Source: Candidatus Ruthia magnifica str. Cm (Calyptogena magnifica) (GTDB taxonomy: Bacteria; Pseudomonadota; Gammaproteobacteria; PS1; Pseudothioglobaceae). Taken from it: DNA of 64,000 nt. A program made the position numbers and the translations under genes. Below, piece after piece: positions 30,972 to 40,253 of this stretch (position 1 is the stretch's first letter; each line of letters starts with the position of its first letter). The DNA lies in contig NC_008610.1 in the NCBI RefSeq assembly GCF_000015105.1, positions 496,001 to 560,000 on the forward strand. Reading direction: 5' to 3'. The notes under the pieces were generated by a model. It was given only the letters and a program-made list of their open reading frames with translations. It was not told the origin of the DNA and ran no database searches.

Positions 30972-32087
30972 ATGAAACTCCCTCCTATAGTAATTAGAAC
31001 TTTTAAATTACAAAATAGCATTCTAGCTAGGTACTTAATGCGTAATGTATCGGTGCTTTTGAGTGTGGTATTTATTGTGATTAGTTTGGTTGTTTTTGGT
31101 AACCAATTAGTGCTGATAATTAAAGAAACTTCAAAGGAAGGTATACCTATTGCAGACTTGTTGCCATTGGTTGGTTTGAATATGATTAGAGATGTTGTTC
31201 TAATTTTGTCTTTATCTTTGTTATTGGCTATTATTTTGAGTGTTAGTAAGCTTTACAAGGCTTCAGAAGCCATTGTGATGAACTCATTAGGCCTAGGTGA
31301 CAAGCATTTTATGGTGTTCATTCAGCCGCTTGTTATTGTTATTGTTATTTTTATTTTTATTTTAACAACAGTTGTAGTGCCTTGGTCTAAGCAACAAAGA
31401 GGCTTGATTATGGAACGTAGTGAAAATACACCTGAATTTTCTTTTATTAAAAAAAACGAGTTTCAAGAGTTTAAAAATAATGATATTGTTTTTTACGCAT
31501 CAAAGGTCAGTGATGCTGATAATGCTAAAGAACAAAATATGGAAGAGATTTTTATTTATACATTGGTCAATAATGAGCCAGTTATAACTTTAGCAAAGCA
31601 AGCTCAAAAATACACCAACTTTAACACCAACAGTGTGTATTTACGTCTTAAAAATGGTACACGTTATCATGGCTTTCCTTCGAATAAAAATAAAAAAATC
31701 TTAAATTTTAAACTATATGATTTGCAAATTATTGATGGTAAGATGCAAAAATCTATTAGTACAGTTACGAAAGTAGAATCAAAGTCGACGTTTGAATTGT
31801 TATTTTCTAACAAACTTACAGAAATAGCAGAGTTTCAATGGAGAATATCTCAGCCTTTGAGTATTTTAATATTATCAGTACTTGGTGTATTACTTGGAAA
31901 AACTTCCCCACGGAGTGGTAAAAATTTAGGCGTACTGGTTGGTGTTGTTATGTTTATTGTATATAATAACGTTTTATTAATTGCTAAATCAACCTTAGAG
32001 CGAGGAGAATCTTCGCCAATTGTTGGGCTATGGTGGGTGCATTTAGTGATGTTGTTGCTGATTTTTATTTTTTATAAATGGAATTAA
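30972..32087 (+). CDS. lptF: Lipopolysaccharide export permease LptF
   Basis: The 371 residues fit the YjgP/YjgQ family. There are membrane helices near 30-50, 65-85 and 110-135, a periplasmic beta-jellyroll domain (about 140-280), and three C-terminal helices (about 290-371). LptF pairs with LptG and LptB2 to extract LPS from the inner membrane and pass it to LptC/A. The start MKLPPIVIRTFKLQNSILARYLMR fits the LptF N-terminus. lptG, which normally follows, is absent; queF comes next, so lptG must lie elsewhere. Confidence 0.88.
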   Translation: MKLPPIVIRTFKLQNSILARYLMRNVSVLLSVVFIVISLVVFGNQLVLIIKETSKEGIPIADLLPLVGLNMIRDVVLILSLSLLLAIILSVSKLYKASEAIVMNSLGLGDKHFMVFIQPLVIVIVIFIFILTTVVVPWSKQQRGLIMERSENTPEFSFIKKNEFQEFKNNDIVFYASKVSDADNAKEQNMEEIFIYTLVNNEPVITLAKQAQKYTNFNTNSVYLRLKNGTRYHGFPSNKNKKILNFKLYDLQIIDGKMQKSISTVTKVESKSTFELLFSNKLTEIAEFQWRISQPLSILILSVLGVLLGKTSPRSGKNLGVLVGVVMFIVYNNVLLIAKSTLERGESSPIVGLWWVHLVMLLLIFIFYKWN

Positions 32088-32137
32088 GAATTTTTTGAAG
32101 TGTAAAATCGCCTTTTTTCTTTGAAGGAAAAAGTTTA

Positions 32138-32524
32138 ATGTCATATCAACCTAATAAAGTCTTAGAGGTTTTTGATAATCCTAAAATTGAACGAGATTTT
32201 ATCATTCAAATTAATATGCCAGAGTTTACGTGCTTATGCCCAAAAACAGGACAACCTGATTTTGCCACATTGCATTTTGCATATATTGCTGATAAAGCAT
32301 GTATAGAATTAAAATCACTGAAAATGTATATTTGGTTGTATCGAAATGAGGGTGCATTTCATGAAGCAGTCACTAACCAAATTCTTGATGATTTGGTTCA
32401 AGTAAGCAATCCAAGATTCATACGCTTAAAAGCAATTTTTAATATTCGTGGAGGTGTTTATACAACCATAATTACTGAACATAAACAAAAAAACTGGACA
32501 CCTAAAGCCAAAGTTGATTTATAG
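32138..32524 (+). CDS. queF: NADPH-dependent preQ0 reductase
   Basis: The 128-residue protein is the short, unimodular QueF type. The motif [15 protein letters not shown] gives the catalytic C34 and D41, and [19 protein letters not shown] includes the NADPH-site and substrate Glu-His. It reduces 7-cyano-7-deazaguanine to preQ1 in queuosine synthesis. A second Cys (C32) replaces the usual Ser two residues before the catalytic one. It sits between lptF and pcnB on the same strand. Confidence 0.93.
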   Translation: MSYQPNKVLEVFDNPKIERDFIIQINMPEFTCLCPKTGQPDFATLHFAYIADKACIELKSLKMYIWLYRNEGAFHEAVTNQILDDLVQVSNPRFIRLKAIFNIRGGVYTTIITEHKQKNWTPKAKVDL

Positions 32525-32544
32525 CACTTGAGCTAGTATTTTTT

Positions 32545-33684
32545 ATGAAAGCTATTCATCAAAGTATTAAGTTTGATAAAAAACTTCTAGACAAAGACGC
32601 TTTAAGGGTTATTAATGTTATTAATAAAGCAGGATTTAAAGCCTATCTAGTAGGTGGCTGTGTTAGAGATTTACTCTTAAATTTAAAGCCAAAAGATTTT
32701 GATATTGCAACTAATGCTAAGCCAGAACAAGTGCATAAATTATTTAAACGCTCACGTTTAATTGGTAGGCGATTTCGTTTAGTACACGTTGTGTTTTCAG
32801 CACGTAAATTTATTGAAGTGGCTACTTTTAGGTCGGGTAAGGTGCAAACCGCTAAAAACGGTGTTGTTATTCGTGATAATTGCTATGGTAATATTGAAGA
32901 CGATGTTGTGCGTAGGGACTTTAATATTAACGCGCTTTATTATGATATTAAAACACAAGAAATTATTGATTATGTGGGCGGACTTGAGGATATAAAAGCG
33001 AAAGAAATGCATATTATTGGCAATCCAGGTATAAGGTTTGAGCAAGATCCAGTGCGCATGATTAGAGCTATTAGGTTTCAAACTAAATTAGAGTTCCAAT
33101 TGAGTTATGAAATTAAGTCGGCTATTTTTGAACAAGCATCACTTCTTGGTAATATTTCTACAGTGCGTTTGTATGAAGAGTGTATTAAATTGTTTCATAA
33201 TGAGTATGGGTTTGAAGTGTATGAGCGCTTAGAAAAATATGGTTTATTAAAATATTTATTTAAACAAACTCATAAGAATGAATTTATCAAAAAGGCCTTG
33301 TTAAACACATCGGATAGAATTAAAAAAAATCAATCTGTCACGCCTGTATTTTTATTTGCTGTATTTTTATGGCGGGCCTATAATGAGCGTTTTATTGCGC
33401 TTAAAAAGAAACAAAGTTGCTCGTCTTTAGCAATGAAACAGGCTTCTGAGGAGGTGATTATTAATCAAATTAAACAAGTTTCGTTACCCAGGTGGTTAAG
33501 TGCTATAATTAAGGATATTTGGCTAATGCAATCAAGATTGGAAAAAATGCAACCAAAAAAAGTCAAAGTATTACTAAGCAATCCACGTTTTAGAATGGCA
33601 TACGATTTTTTATTATTACGCTCTATGAGCATTAACCCAGAATTAGTTGAAGCGGCTAAATTTTGGACCAAAGCCCAACAGTGA
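32545..33684 (+). CDS. pcnB: Poly(A) polymerase I
   Basis: The 379-residue class II nucleotidyltransferase has YLVGGCVRDLLL (about 34-45), the catalytic DFD (51-53), GRRFRLVHVVF (about 73-83, the bacterial poly(A) polymerase version) and RRDFNINALYYD. It adds 3' A tails that promote RNA decay by PNPase, also encoded here. E. coli PcnB is about 465 residues, so this is shortened at the C-terminus. A CCA-adding enzyme is the alternative; the RRFR motif favours PcnB. Its stop overlaps the start of a fossil SDR gene. Confidence 0.88.
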   Translation: MKAIHQSIKFDKKLLDKDALRVINVINKAGFKAYLVGGCVRDLLLNLKPKDFDIATNAKPEQVHKLFKRSRLIGRRFRLVHVVFSARKFIEVATFRSGKVQTAKNGVVIRDNCYGNIEDDVVRRDFNINALYYDIKTQEIIDYVGGLEDIKAKEMHIIGNPGIRFEQDPVRMIRAIRFQTKLEFQLSYEIKSAIFEQASLLGNISTVRLYEECIKLFHNEYGFEVYERLEKYGLLKYLFKQTHKNEFIKKALLNTSDRIKKNQSVTPVFLFAVFLWRAYNERFIALKKKQSCSSLAMKQASEEVIINQIKQVSLPRWLSAIIKDIWLMQSRLEKMQPKKVKVLLSNPRFRMAYDFLLLRSMSINPELVEAAKFWTKAQQ

Positions 33685-34165
33685 AATCAGTTTTAATTAC
33701 AGGCTATTTAAGTGGTATTGGCTTATGTTTAGCTAAAGGATTAAAGCAAAAAGGCTATCGAATATTTACCACTGTCAAAAGTAATGGGGATATTAAAAAG
33801 TTAAAAAACTTTTGTCTTCTTATGTATCCATTCAACGTGTTATGAATCATGTTTATGAAAAATTTGATTAATATAATGGTACTTAACCAATGTATTTGTC
33901 TTGCATGAATTAACTAACTTGATGTTAGCAAAAATAAAAGCTAACAATCAAGACAGAATTATTTATTTAAGTTTAGTTTTATATTTTGTGGCAATGCCTT
34001 TTATGGGGTTTCGTATAACGCCTCTAAATTTTCCATTAAAAGTTTAATCGATACATTAAAAACTGGGATTATCAAATATCAAATACCAACATCCAGAAGG
34101 TTGATTGAGCCTAAGTTTAGAAAAAATATTGACATAGACGCTAGTGATTATCACAGCTACCAGTA
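33681..34165 (+). pseudogene. Fossil short-chain dehydrogenase/reductase
   Basis: A GTG overlapping the pcnB stop (GTGA) begins VKSVLITGYLSGIGLCLAKGL, the SDR Rossmann motif (TGxxxGIG). The frame breaks near 33843. Later plus-strand pieces read YNASKFSIKSLIDTLK (the catalytic Y-x-x-x-K segment, YSASKFALEGL) and SRRLIEPKF (the IEPG region) before a stop near 34165. NAG and other middle motifs are lost. It was an SDR of unknown substrate co-translated with pcnB. Confidence 0.75.
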
Positions 34166-34325
34166 AATGATTAAGCGTCTAAATACTGATAAATTAGCCG
34201 TTTATACTTTGCTTACAAATTTGGGTTACTTTTTAAATTAAATTATTTTCTATACTTGAAAAAATACTATCAATAAAAATAATAGATAAAATACTAAAAA
34301 AACAAGTAGTTGAGGAAAAGGTAAA
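34166..34325. other. Intergenic before xseB
   Basis: No gene is seen. TTGAGGAAAAGG immediately before the xseB ATG supplies its ribosome-binding site. Confidence 0.4.
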
Positions 34326-34550
34326 ATGGCAAAAAAATTTGATTTTAATCAGGGTTTAATCGATTTAGAAAAAATTGTAAAAACCATGGAATCTGGTGAT
34401 TTAAGCCTTGAGAATTCGCTTGATTACTTTTCTAAAGGTGTGGCGTTAACCAAGCTATGCCAAAGTGCATTAAATGAAGCAGAACAAAAAATTTTTATGC
34501 TAACTGAGCAAGATAATTATACAAACGAAAATCCATTAAAGGATTTGTAA
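34326..34550 (+). CDS. xseB: Exodeoxyribonuclease VII small subunit
   Basis: The 74-residue helical-hairpin protein follows the family (FDFNQGLIDLEKIVKTMESG then LSLENSLDYFSKGVALTKLC, in consecutive parts). Several small subunits wrap the XseA catalytic subunit. It precedes ispA, the normal xseB-ispA order, but dxs does not follow ispA here. xseA is not in the window. Confidence 0.93.
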   Translation: MAKKFDFNQGLIDLEKIVKTMESGDLSLENSLDYFSKGVALTKLCQSALNEAEQKIFMLTEQDNYTNENPLKDL

Positions 34551-34599
34551 GATTTTGTACTACTCTAAGCGTTAAATATCGAACTAGGGTTTTTAAGAA

Positions 34600-35454
34600 A
34601 TGGATTTTAATATTTACATCACAAGGGTTAATGCTAAATTAGACCAACACTTATCAGCACAAGGTTCTTTGGCTAAAGCAATACGCTATAGCACACTAGC
34701 TAATGGTAAACGCTTTAGACCTATTCTTGCTTATTGTGTTGCTAATATTTTTAACACAAATTTAAATTTGGTCGATTCCAGCAGTTGTGCTGTTGAATTT
34801 ATTCATACTTATTCTTTAATTCATGACGATTTACCAGCCATGGATGATGATGATATACGTCACAATCAGCCAGTTTGTCACAAACGCTTTGGTGAAGCTC
34901 AAGCAATTTTAGCAGGTGATGGGTTGCAAGCATTAGCATTTGAAGTATTGGTTAATGATGATTTAATTAGTGCTGATATCAAAATTGAGTTGTTAAAGTC
35001 TTTGACTCACGCCTCATTTGAAATGGTAGAAGGTCAAGCAATTGATTTATCTATTATTGCAAAACAGGTGAATATTGCAACGCTAGAAACCATGCACCGA
35101 AAAAAAACAGGGGCACTACTAAGCTGTGCAGTTAATTTGGGGGCAATCGTTTCTAAAATGTGCAATAATAAGGACAGCGTTATTCTAAATACTTTCTCTA
35201 AGGATATTGGTTTGGCGTATCAAATTCAAGATGATGTGCTTGATATTGAAACGCCTGATGCGTTATTAGGTAAAAATCAATATTCTGATGAGTGTAAAGA
35301 CAAACCCACCTATCCATCTTTATTGGGTTTGGATAAATCAAAACTTACCTATAAGAATTTATACAAAAAAGCCAGTGACGATTTGGGTTTGTTAAGTGTA
35401 GATGCGACAGAATTACAACAATTAACGGCTAATTTACAAACAAGATTGTTTTAA
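34600..35454 (+). CDS. ispA: Farnesyl diphosphate synthase
   Basis: The 284-residue prenyltransferase has the first Asp-rich motif DDLPAMDDDD (76-85) and the second, YQIQDDVLD (about 207-215), plus GKRFRP near residue 36. It condenses dimethylallyl and isopentenyl diphosphates to farnesyl diphosphate for undecaprenyl phosphate and quinones. The last four bases overlap the 3' end of fabH on the other strand. The third motif region (GKNQYSDECKDKPTYPSL) is present. Confidence 0.93.
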   Translation: MDFNIYITRVNAKLDQHLSAQGSLAKAIRYSTLANGKRFRPILAYCVANIFNTNLNLVDSSSCAVEFIHTYSLIHDDLPAMDDDDIRHNQPVCHKRFGEAQAILAGDGLQALAFEVLVNDDLISADIKIELLKSLTHASFEMVEGQAIDLSIIAKQVNIATLETMHRKKTGALLSCAVNLGAIVSKMCNNKDSVILNTFSKDIGLAYQIQDDVLDIETPDALLGKNQYSDECKDKPTYPSLLGLDKSKLTYKNLYKKASDDLGLLSVDATELQQLTANLQTRLF

Positions 35455-36395
35455 AATTGAACTAAGATACTACCCCAACTAAAGCCAGCACCAATCCCTT
35501 CAAATAATAGACTGTCACCTTTTTTAATGCGACCATCCCTAACTGCTGTATCAAGTGCCAATGGAATAGAAGCGGCAGAAGTGTTGCCATGATTTTCAAG
35601 GGTAACAATGACCTTGTTTATTGGGATTTTTATACGTTTGATAACGGCTGATATAATACGAATATTAGCCTGATGTGGCACCATCCAATCTAACTTGTCT
35701 GAGTTTAAATTGGCCTCTTTAAGTGTATCTTCTGCCAAAGAAGATAAACGGTTTACGGCAATTTTAAAAACTTCATTGCCAGACATTTCAATAAAGCCAA
35801 TTTCATTAATATAATTATTACTAACTTGGAGTGAAGATAAGTAACTACCATCACTGAATAGTTTTGAGTGCAAGATACCAGTATCATTACTACCGCTTAA
35901 CACCACCGCACCAGCACCATCACCAAATAAAACTGCAGTGGAGCGGTCATTCCAATTAACAATTCTTGATAAGGTTTCACTACCAACCACTAATACTTTA
36001 TTAGCAGCGCCAGTTTTGATATATTGCTCAGCTGTGGTTAGTGCAAAGATAAAGCCTGCACAAACGGATTGTAAATCAAACGCAGGACATGAAGCACCAA
36101 TTGCAGTTTGTAGCATAGTTGCTGTTGCAGGAAAAATTTTATCAGGTGTGGTGGTTGCTAGAATAATCAAATCTAAGTCTTTAGCATCAATACCAGCCAT
36201 TTGAAGTGCATGATTGGCCGCTTTTTCGGCTAAATTACAAGTTGTTTCATTAGTAACTTTATGCCTTTGTTTAATGCCTGTACGTGTGATAATCCACTCA
36301 TTTGTTGTATCAATAGTTTTTGATAAATCATCGTTGGTGACAATAGTGGATGGTAGGTAACTACCCGTACCAATGATTCTTGCAAATTTATTCAT
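35451..36395 (-). CDS. fabH: Beta-ketoacyl-ACP synthase III
   Basis: The 314-residue enzyme has the catalytic triad in sequence: Cys112 in LQSVCAGF, His in MVPHQANIRI (about 239) and Asn in ENHGNTSAAS (about 269). It condenses acetyl-CoA with malonyl-ACP to start fatty acid synthesis. Its start overlaps plsX by eight bases in the yceD-rpmF-plsX-fabH operon. fabD, fabG and acpP, often next, are not here; the gene ends against ispA. Confidence 0.95.
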   Translation of the reverse strand: MNKFARIIGTGSYLPSTIVTNDDLSKTIDTTNEWIITRTGIKQRHKVTNETTCNLAEKAANHALQMAGIDAKDLDLIILATTTPDKIFPATATMLQTAIGASCPAFDLQSVCAGFIFALTTAEQYIKTGAANKVLVVGSETLSRIVNWNDRSTAVLFGDGAGAVVLSGSNDTGILHSKLFSDGSYLSSLQVSNNYINEIGFIEMSGNEVFKIAVNRLSSLAEDTLKEANLNSDKLDWMVPHQANIRIISAVIKRIKIPINKVIVTLENHGNTSAASIPLALDTAVRDGRIKKGDSLLFEGIGAGFSWGSILVQF

Positions 36396-37407
36396 TGTGT
36401 TCTAATTCTTTTGAAATTTGAAGTGATATTTTGTCGCTGATTTTAGCATGAGCCTCAACGTAGGCTTCAGTAATCGCTGCTAAAAATGAATCAACATTTG
36501 CACTACCATGACTTTTAACAACAATACCTTGAAGCCCTAATAAGGAGGCACCATTATATTTACCAGGGTTTAAGCTAGATTTAAAATCTCTAAGTACGGG
36601 GGTTGCGATTAAGGCAACTAGTTTGGTTAATAGGTTTCGAGTAAATGCTTGTTTTAGATAGTATCCCATCATTAAAACCACACCTTCACTGGCTTTTAGT
36701 GCAATATTACCTTCAAAACCATCACAAACAATTAAATTTACTGTGCCTTTGTAAATATCATCACCTTCGACAAATCCTACATAATTCAGGTTAGAAGCTT
36801 TTAGTAACTCAGCAGTTTTTTTGATTTTTTCACTACCTTTCATGTCCTCTTCACCAATATTGAGAAGGCCAATAGTAGGTGATACAATATTTTCTATGTG
36901 TTTGACAGCAATTGAGCCCATTGTTGCAAATTCAATCAAGGCTTCAGGCTTTGAATCAACATTAGCACCCAAATCAAGCATGTGTGTATGTCCAATCATG
37001 GTTGGCATACGACCCATAATAGCAGGGCGGTCAATACCTTTAATGGTTCTTAATACAAAACGAGAAATGGCCATGAGTGCGCCAGTATTACCCGCACTAA
37101 CGCAGGCATTTACTTTAAGTGTTTTGACTAGATTAATTGCAACACGCATAGAAGAATCTTTCTTTTTGCGTAATGCAATTGCTGGAGATTCGTTCATTAG
37201 CACAACCTCACTTGCGTGAATAATTGTATATCTTGAGCTAAATGTATTTGATAAATGTTTATTTAATTCAGCTTTGATGCTAGACTCATCACCCACGAAA
37301 TACAAATATAAATCCTGAAATACATCTAATGCTTTAATACCTGCTTTAATAGTAACAGATATGCCATAATCTCCCCCTGAGGCATCAATTGATACCTTTA
37401 TTGTCAT
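36388..37407 (-). CDS. plsX: Phosphate acyltransferase PlsX
   Basis: The 339 residues match PlsX (IDASGGDYGISV at the N-terminus, NESPAIALRKKKDSSM, CVSAGNTGALMA, and CDGFEGNIALKASEG). It makes acyl-phosphate from acyl-ACP for phospholipid synthesis at the membrane surface. It sits between rpmF (five bases away) and fabH (overlap of eight bases). The commonest second residue Asp-Ala-Met-Gly-Gly-Asp is DASGGD here, a mild variation. Confidence 0.94.
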   Translation of the reverse strand: MTIKVSIDASGGDYGISVTIKAGIKALDVFQDLYLYFVGDESSIKAELNKHLSNTFSSRYTIIHASEVVLMNESPAIALRKKKDSSMRVAINLVKTLKVNACVSAGNTGALMAISRFVLRTIKGIDRPAIMGRMPTMIGHTHMLDLGANVDSKPEALIEFATMGSIAVKHIENIVSPTIGLLNIGEEDMKGSEKIKKTAELLKASNLNYVGFVEGDDIYKGTVNLIVCDGFEGNIALKASEGVVLMMGYYLKQAFTRNLLTKLVALIATPVLRDFKSSLNPGKYNGASLLGLQGIVVKSHGSANVDSFLAAITEAYVEAHAKISDKISLQISKELEHNE

Positions 37408-37412
37408 GGGAT

Positions 37413-37610
37413 TTAAGCGTTTATTTCTTGAATATCTTGCGTTTTTTTGATTACTTTTTTACCACGGTAATAACCGTCAACTGTAATGTGATGACGCAAG
37501 TGAATTTCACCCGTTTCTTGATCTTCTGACAATGTAGGATTTGTTAGTGCATTATGTGAGCGACGCATACCTCTTTTTGAGGGGGTTTTTCTACTTTTTT
37601 GTACAGCCAT
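37413..37610 (-). CDS. rpmF: Ribosomal protein L32
   Basis: The 65-residue basic protein begins [20 protein letters not shown], the L32 signature, and continues [15 protein letters not shown]. It lacks the CxxC zinc pairs seen in some L32 types, as is usual in Gammaproteobacteria. It follows yceD by 16 bases. Confidence 0.96.
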   Translation of the reverse strand: MAVQKSRKTPSKRGMRRSHNALTNPTLSEDQETGEIHLRHHITVDGYYRGKKVIKKTQDIQEINA

Positions 37611-37626
37611 TTTCTTATTCCTTAGA

Positions 37627-38130
37627 TTATTTGTGTGAGTTTTTTAATTGTTTTAATATCGCAAAAGGATTATGTTTCTCTTGCTTTATACGTTCTTTAT
37701 CTTGGTACGATTGACATTTGTGTGGATGCATCGGACTCATTGGAATGGATATTAGCACCTCATCCGTTATAAATTCAATGGTTGAAAATGCCTCATCAGC
37801 ATTAAGAATTGTCTCAAAGCTTGAATCTAGTGTCTCTCCCTGTTGTTCATTTTTCAAAAATCCAAGTTTAAAACTAGGGCTTAAACGAAGATTTACCTTA
37901 TTTAAACAGCGCTGGCAATTAACCATAGCATTTAGTTTAACAACACCTTCAATACAAGGAATTGAATTGTTTTCAATATAAAAACTTAATTCTACTTTCA
38001 TTTCATCATCAATATTGCTAAGTAATTTTTTCATTCTAGGAAAATCTTTCACTTGATATATATGTGAAAAATTTAATCCTTTTTTAGAAAAATTAAATAA
38101 CTTTATAGTGTCTGGTATTCCTTGCATCAA
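37627..38130 (-). CDS. yceD: YceD/DUF177 family protein
   Basis: The 167-residue acidic protein shows the DUF177 core: [19 protein letters not shown] with the CxxC pair (about 71-74), then FKLGFLKNE and a C-terminal stretch ending in basic residues. The family is linked to 23S rRNA accumulation or ribosome assembly and is always near rpmF. It heads the yceD-rpmF-plsX-fabH operon. The first residues [12 protein letters not shown] leave a choice between two adjacent ATGs. Confidence 0.85.
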   Translation of the reverse strand: MMQGIPDTIKLFNFSKKGLNFSHIYQVKDFPRMKKLLSNIDDEMKVELSFYIENNSIPCIEGVVKLNAMVNCQRCLNKVNLRLSPSFKLGFLKNEQQGETLDSSFETILNADEAFSTIEFITDEVLISIPMSPMHPHKCQSYQDKERIKQEKHNPFAILKQLKNSHK

Positions 38131-38850
38131 CCTTTACCAAAAAAAACAACCTGATCATTCTACCAAAAAATAGCTAATAATTTTATTCTTTATAGAAAAA
38201 AAATTATTCAAGCAGATTGTTGACTTGGCCGTACTTTTTCTTTTGAAGATGTATTAATTAGCTTATTTATCAAATTGTTGTAATTGATTATGTTGATTTG
38301 ATAAGCACTTACAGCATCAATATAATCTAACTGAAATTGTTTTTTCTCATATTAGTGTGTTCAATTAATTTTTTTATTTTTATGCTTTATATTCCTTACA
38401 GATATTGTTAATAAACCAAATTTTTTCTGATAGCTTGCCAAGATTAAAAATTGTTCAATGTTTGCCTAAGTAGTCTTCTTATTATTCATAAAAGAGAGTT
38501 TTTATAGGTCAGGTTCAATATATTTCGATAATTGAAGTAATAATAATTTCTGTAGTTATAAAGCCCATAGCTATCATAAGAATTGAATTGCTTATTTCTT
38601 TTTAGGTTTTCGTTCGATAGTTAGTGCCTAATTAACCTTGCTTTTCAATCAGAAAATTTATATTTATTATTGTCCCACTCTGTTTTTAAAATTTTAAAGA
38701 TCTTTTCTTGTTGTAATAAAGTAATTATTTTTTGATTAAATTTCTCTGTGCCTAAGTTTAATATACTAAAAAGTGTTAGTAGAGTGCTTAGTCCAATAAT
38801 GTACTTTTTACAATGAGGGCAGGAGAGAATCGAGAGAAGGAAGTGTTGAA
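38131..38850 (-). pseudogene. Decayed coding sequence, possibly outer-membrane efflux (TolC/OEP) type
   Basis: There is no intact gene. The minus strand has protein-like runs: NLGTEKFNQKIITLLQQEK then KILKTEWDNNKYKFSD (about 38750-38655), and nearer yceD FQLDYIDAVSAYQINIINYN, ending at a stop near 38208. The last piece resembles the C-terminal repeat of TolC/CzcC-type proteins (G-x-x-x-L-x-Y-L-D-A-x-x-A-Y). The identification is tentative because no other TolC landmark remains. Confidence 0.35.
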
Positions 38851-39552
38851 TTAAAATTTTTCACTTTGTTTTTGAGTCCAATTTCTAATATTTTGAGTTA
38901 ATTCTTTGACGGATTTTTCTTTTATATTAATTGGTTTTCCAATAATCACAGTGATAGTACCGGGGGTTTTTATGAAACTACCTTTGGGCCATATTGCGCC
39001 AGCATTGTGATAAACAGGTATGACATTACAAGAGGTTTTTTTAGCAATAGCTATAGCGCCATTTTGATACCGCCCTAATTTTTTATAGGGTTGGCGAGTG
39101 CCTTCTGGAAAAATTACCACAAAAATACCTTTTTTTAGTCGAGCCTTTCCTTCCTTTATAATTGTTTTTAACGCTTTTAATTTTTTGTCACGATTAATGA
39201 CGATAGGTTTGAGTAACGCCAATCCCCAGCCAAAAAATGGTATCCATAATAATATTTGTTTAAGTACCCAAGTTTGCGGTGGAAATATTTGCTGAAATCC
39301 AAGTGTTTCCCAGGTAGATTGATGGTTAGAAATAATCACACAAGGTTTAGATGGAATATTTTCTTTGCCAATTACTTGAAGCTTGACATCAAGTGTGAAT
39401 GCCAACCACCATAAGCAAAACATTGACCACTTAGATAAAATAGCGTAGCGAAACTTAAATGGCAAGAAGAACAAAATTAATGTAGTGGTTGCTAAAATTA
39501 TCAAGGTAATAAATGAGCCTAAAAAATACAATAATGATCTAAAAAACAGCAT
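38851..39552 (-). CDS. plsC: 1-acyl-sn-glycerol-3-phosphate acyltransferase
   Basis: The 233-residue protein has two N-terminal hydrophobic segments, then acyltransferase motif I ISNHQSTWETL (about 73-83), motif III FPEGTRQPY (about 149-157) and motif IV VIPVYHNAG (about 176-184). It acylates lysophosphatidic acid to phosphatidic acid. Glu replaces the usual Asp of NHx4D, as is common in the HQSTWE subfamily. It is divergent from gph. Confidence 0.9.
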   Translation of the reverse strand: MLFFRSLLYFLGSFITLIILATTTLILFFLPFKFRYAILSKWSMFCLWWLAFTLDVKLQVIGKENIPSKPCVIISNHQSTWETLGFQQIFPPQTWVLKQILLWIPFFGWGLALLKPIVINRDKKLKALKTIIKEGKARLKKGIFVVIFPEGTRQPYKKLGRYQNGAIAIAKKTSCNVIPVYHNAGAIWPKGSFIKTPGTITVIIGKPINIKEKSVKELTQNIRNWTQKQSEKF

Positions 39553-39617
39553 GAGGAATTGCGAGCGTAAACGTTATAATTTATAATTCTAGAATTTTAA
39601 CTGATAGAGATTGTAAT

Positions 39618-40253
39618 ATGAGTATTAACACCATTTTATTTGACTTAGATGGCACGCTAATTGACACCGCGCCTGATTTGGCTTATGCATTAAATATGTT
39701 ACTTAAATATAATGGTCTAAGTAAAAAACCTTATGAAAAAATCAAGCCTCTAATCACGTTAGGATGCAAAGAATTAATTAAATTTGGCTTTGATTGTGAT
39801 GAGTTTCATCCTGATTTTATTGATAGGCATCAAAAAATATTAAATATTTATAAGAATAATATTAGTCAATTTTCTAAAACATTTTCAGGTATTGATGCAT
39901 TTATTAAAACCATTAAAACTAGGCAGATGTTTTGGGGGGTGGTTACCAATAAGCCTGAAAATTTGACTCATCTATTGTTAGAAAAACTTGATATAAATCC
40001 TGATGTGGTGGTTTGTGGTGATATATTAGCATTTAACAAGCCACATCCAGCGCCGTTATTGTATGCTTGCGCACAATTGGCGATTAATCCAAATCAATGT
40101 TTATTTGTGGGTGATGATAAAAATGACATGTTGGCAGGACAAAATGCCAATATTAAAACTGTAGCTGTTACTTATGGTTATTCAGAGGTGAAAAGAGATT
40201 GGCATTATGATTATTTAATTAACCAAGCAGAAGAATTATTGGCGTTAATATAG
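39618..40253 (+). CDS. gph: HAD-family phosphoglycolate phosphatase-like hydrolase
   Basis: The 211-residue protein has HAD motif I FDLDGTLIDT (nucleophile D9, acid D11), motif II VVTNKP (about 113), and motif IV VGDDKNDMLAG (about 173-183), with a small helical cap. Gph removes 2-phosphoglycolate produced by Rubisco oxygenation or DNA repair; an autotroph would need it. Substrate cannot be proven from sequence, and N-acetylmuramate-6-phosphatase (MupP) is a close alternative, notable given amgK/murU. Its stop overlaps the rmuC start by one base. Confidence 0.85.
   Translation: MSINTILFDLDGTLIDTAPDLAYALNMLLKYNGLSKKPYEKIKPLITLGCKELIKFGFDCDEFHPDFIDRHQKILNIYKNNISQFSKTFSGIDAFIKTIKTRQMFWGVVTNKPENLTHLLLEKLDINPDVVVCGDILAFNKPHPAPLLYACAQLAINPNQCLFVGDDKNDMLAGQNANIKTVAVTYGYSEVKRDWHYDYLINQAEELLALI

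Noticed and set aside
38600-38640. CGTTCGATAG considered as a tRNA T-loop
   Set aside because: No matching stem, anticodon arm or acceptor stem could be drawn around it.
38980-39320. PlsC motif I with Glu in place of Asp as an inactivating change
   Set aside because: HQSTWE is common in an active proteobacterial PlsC subfamily, so this looks normal.
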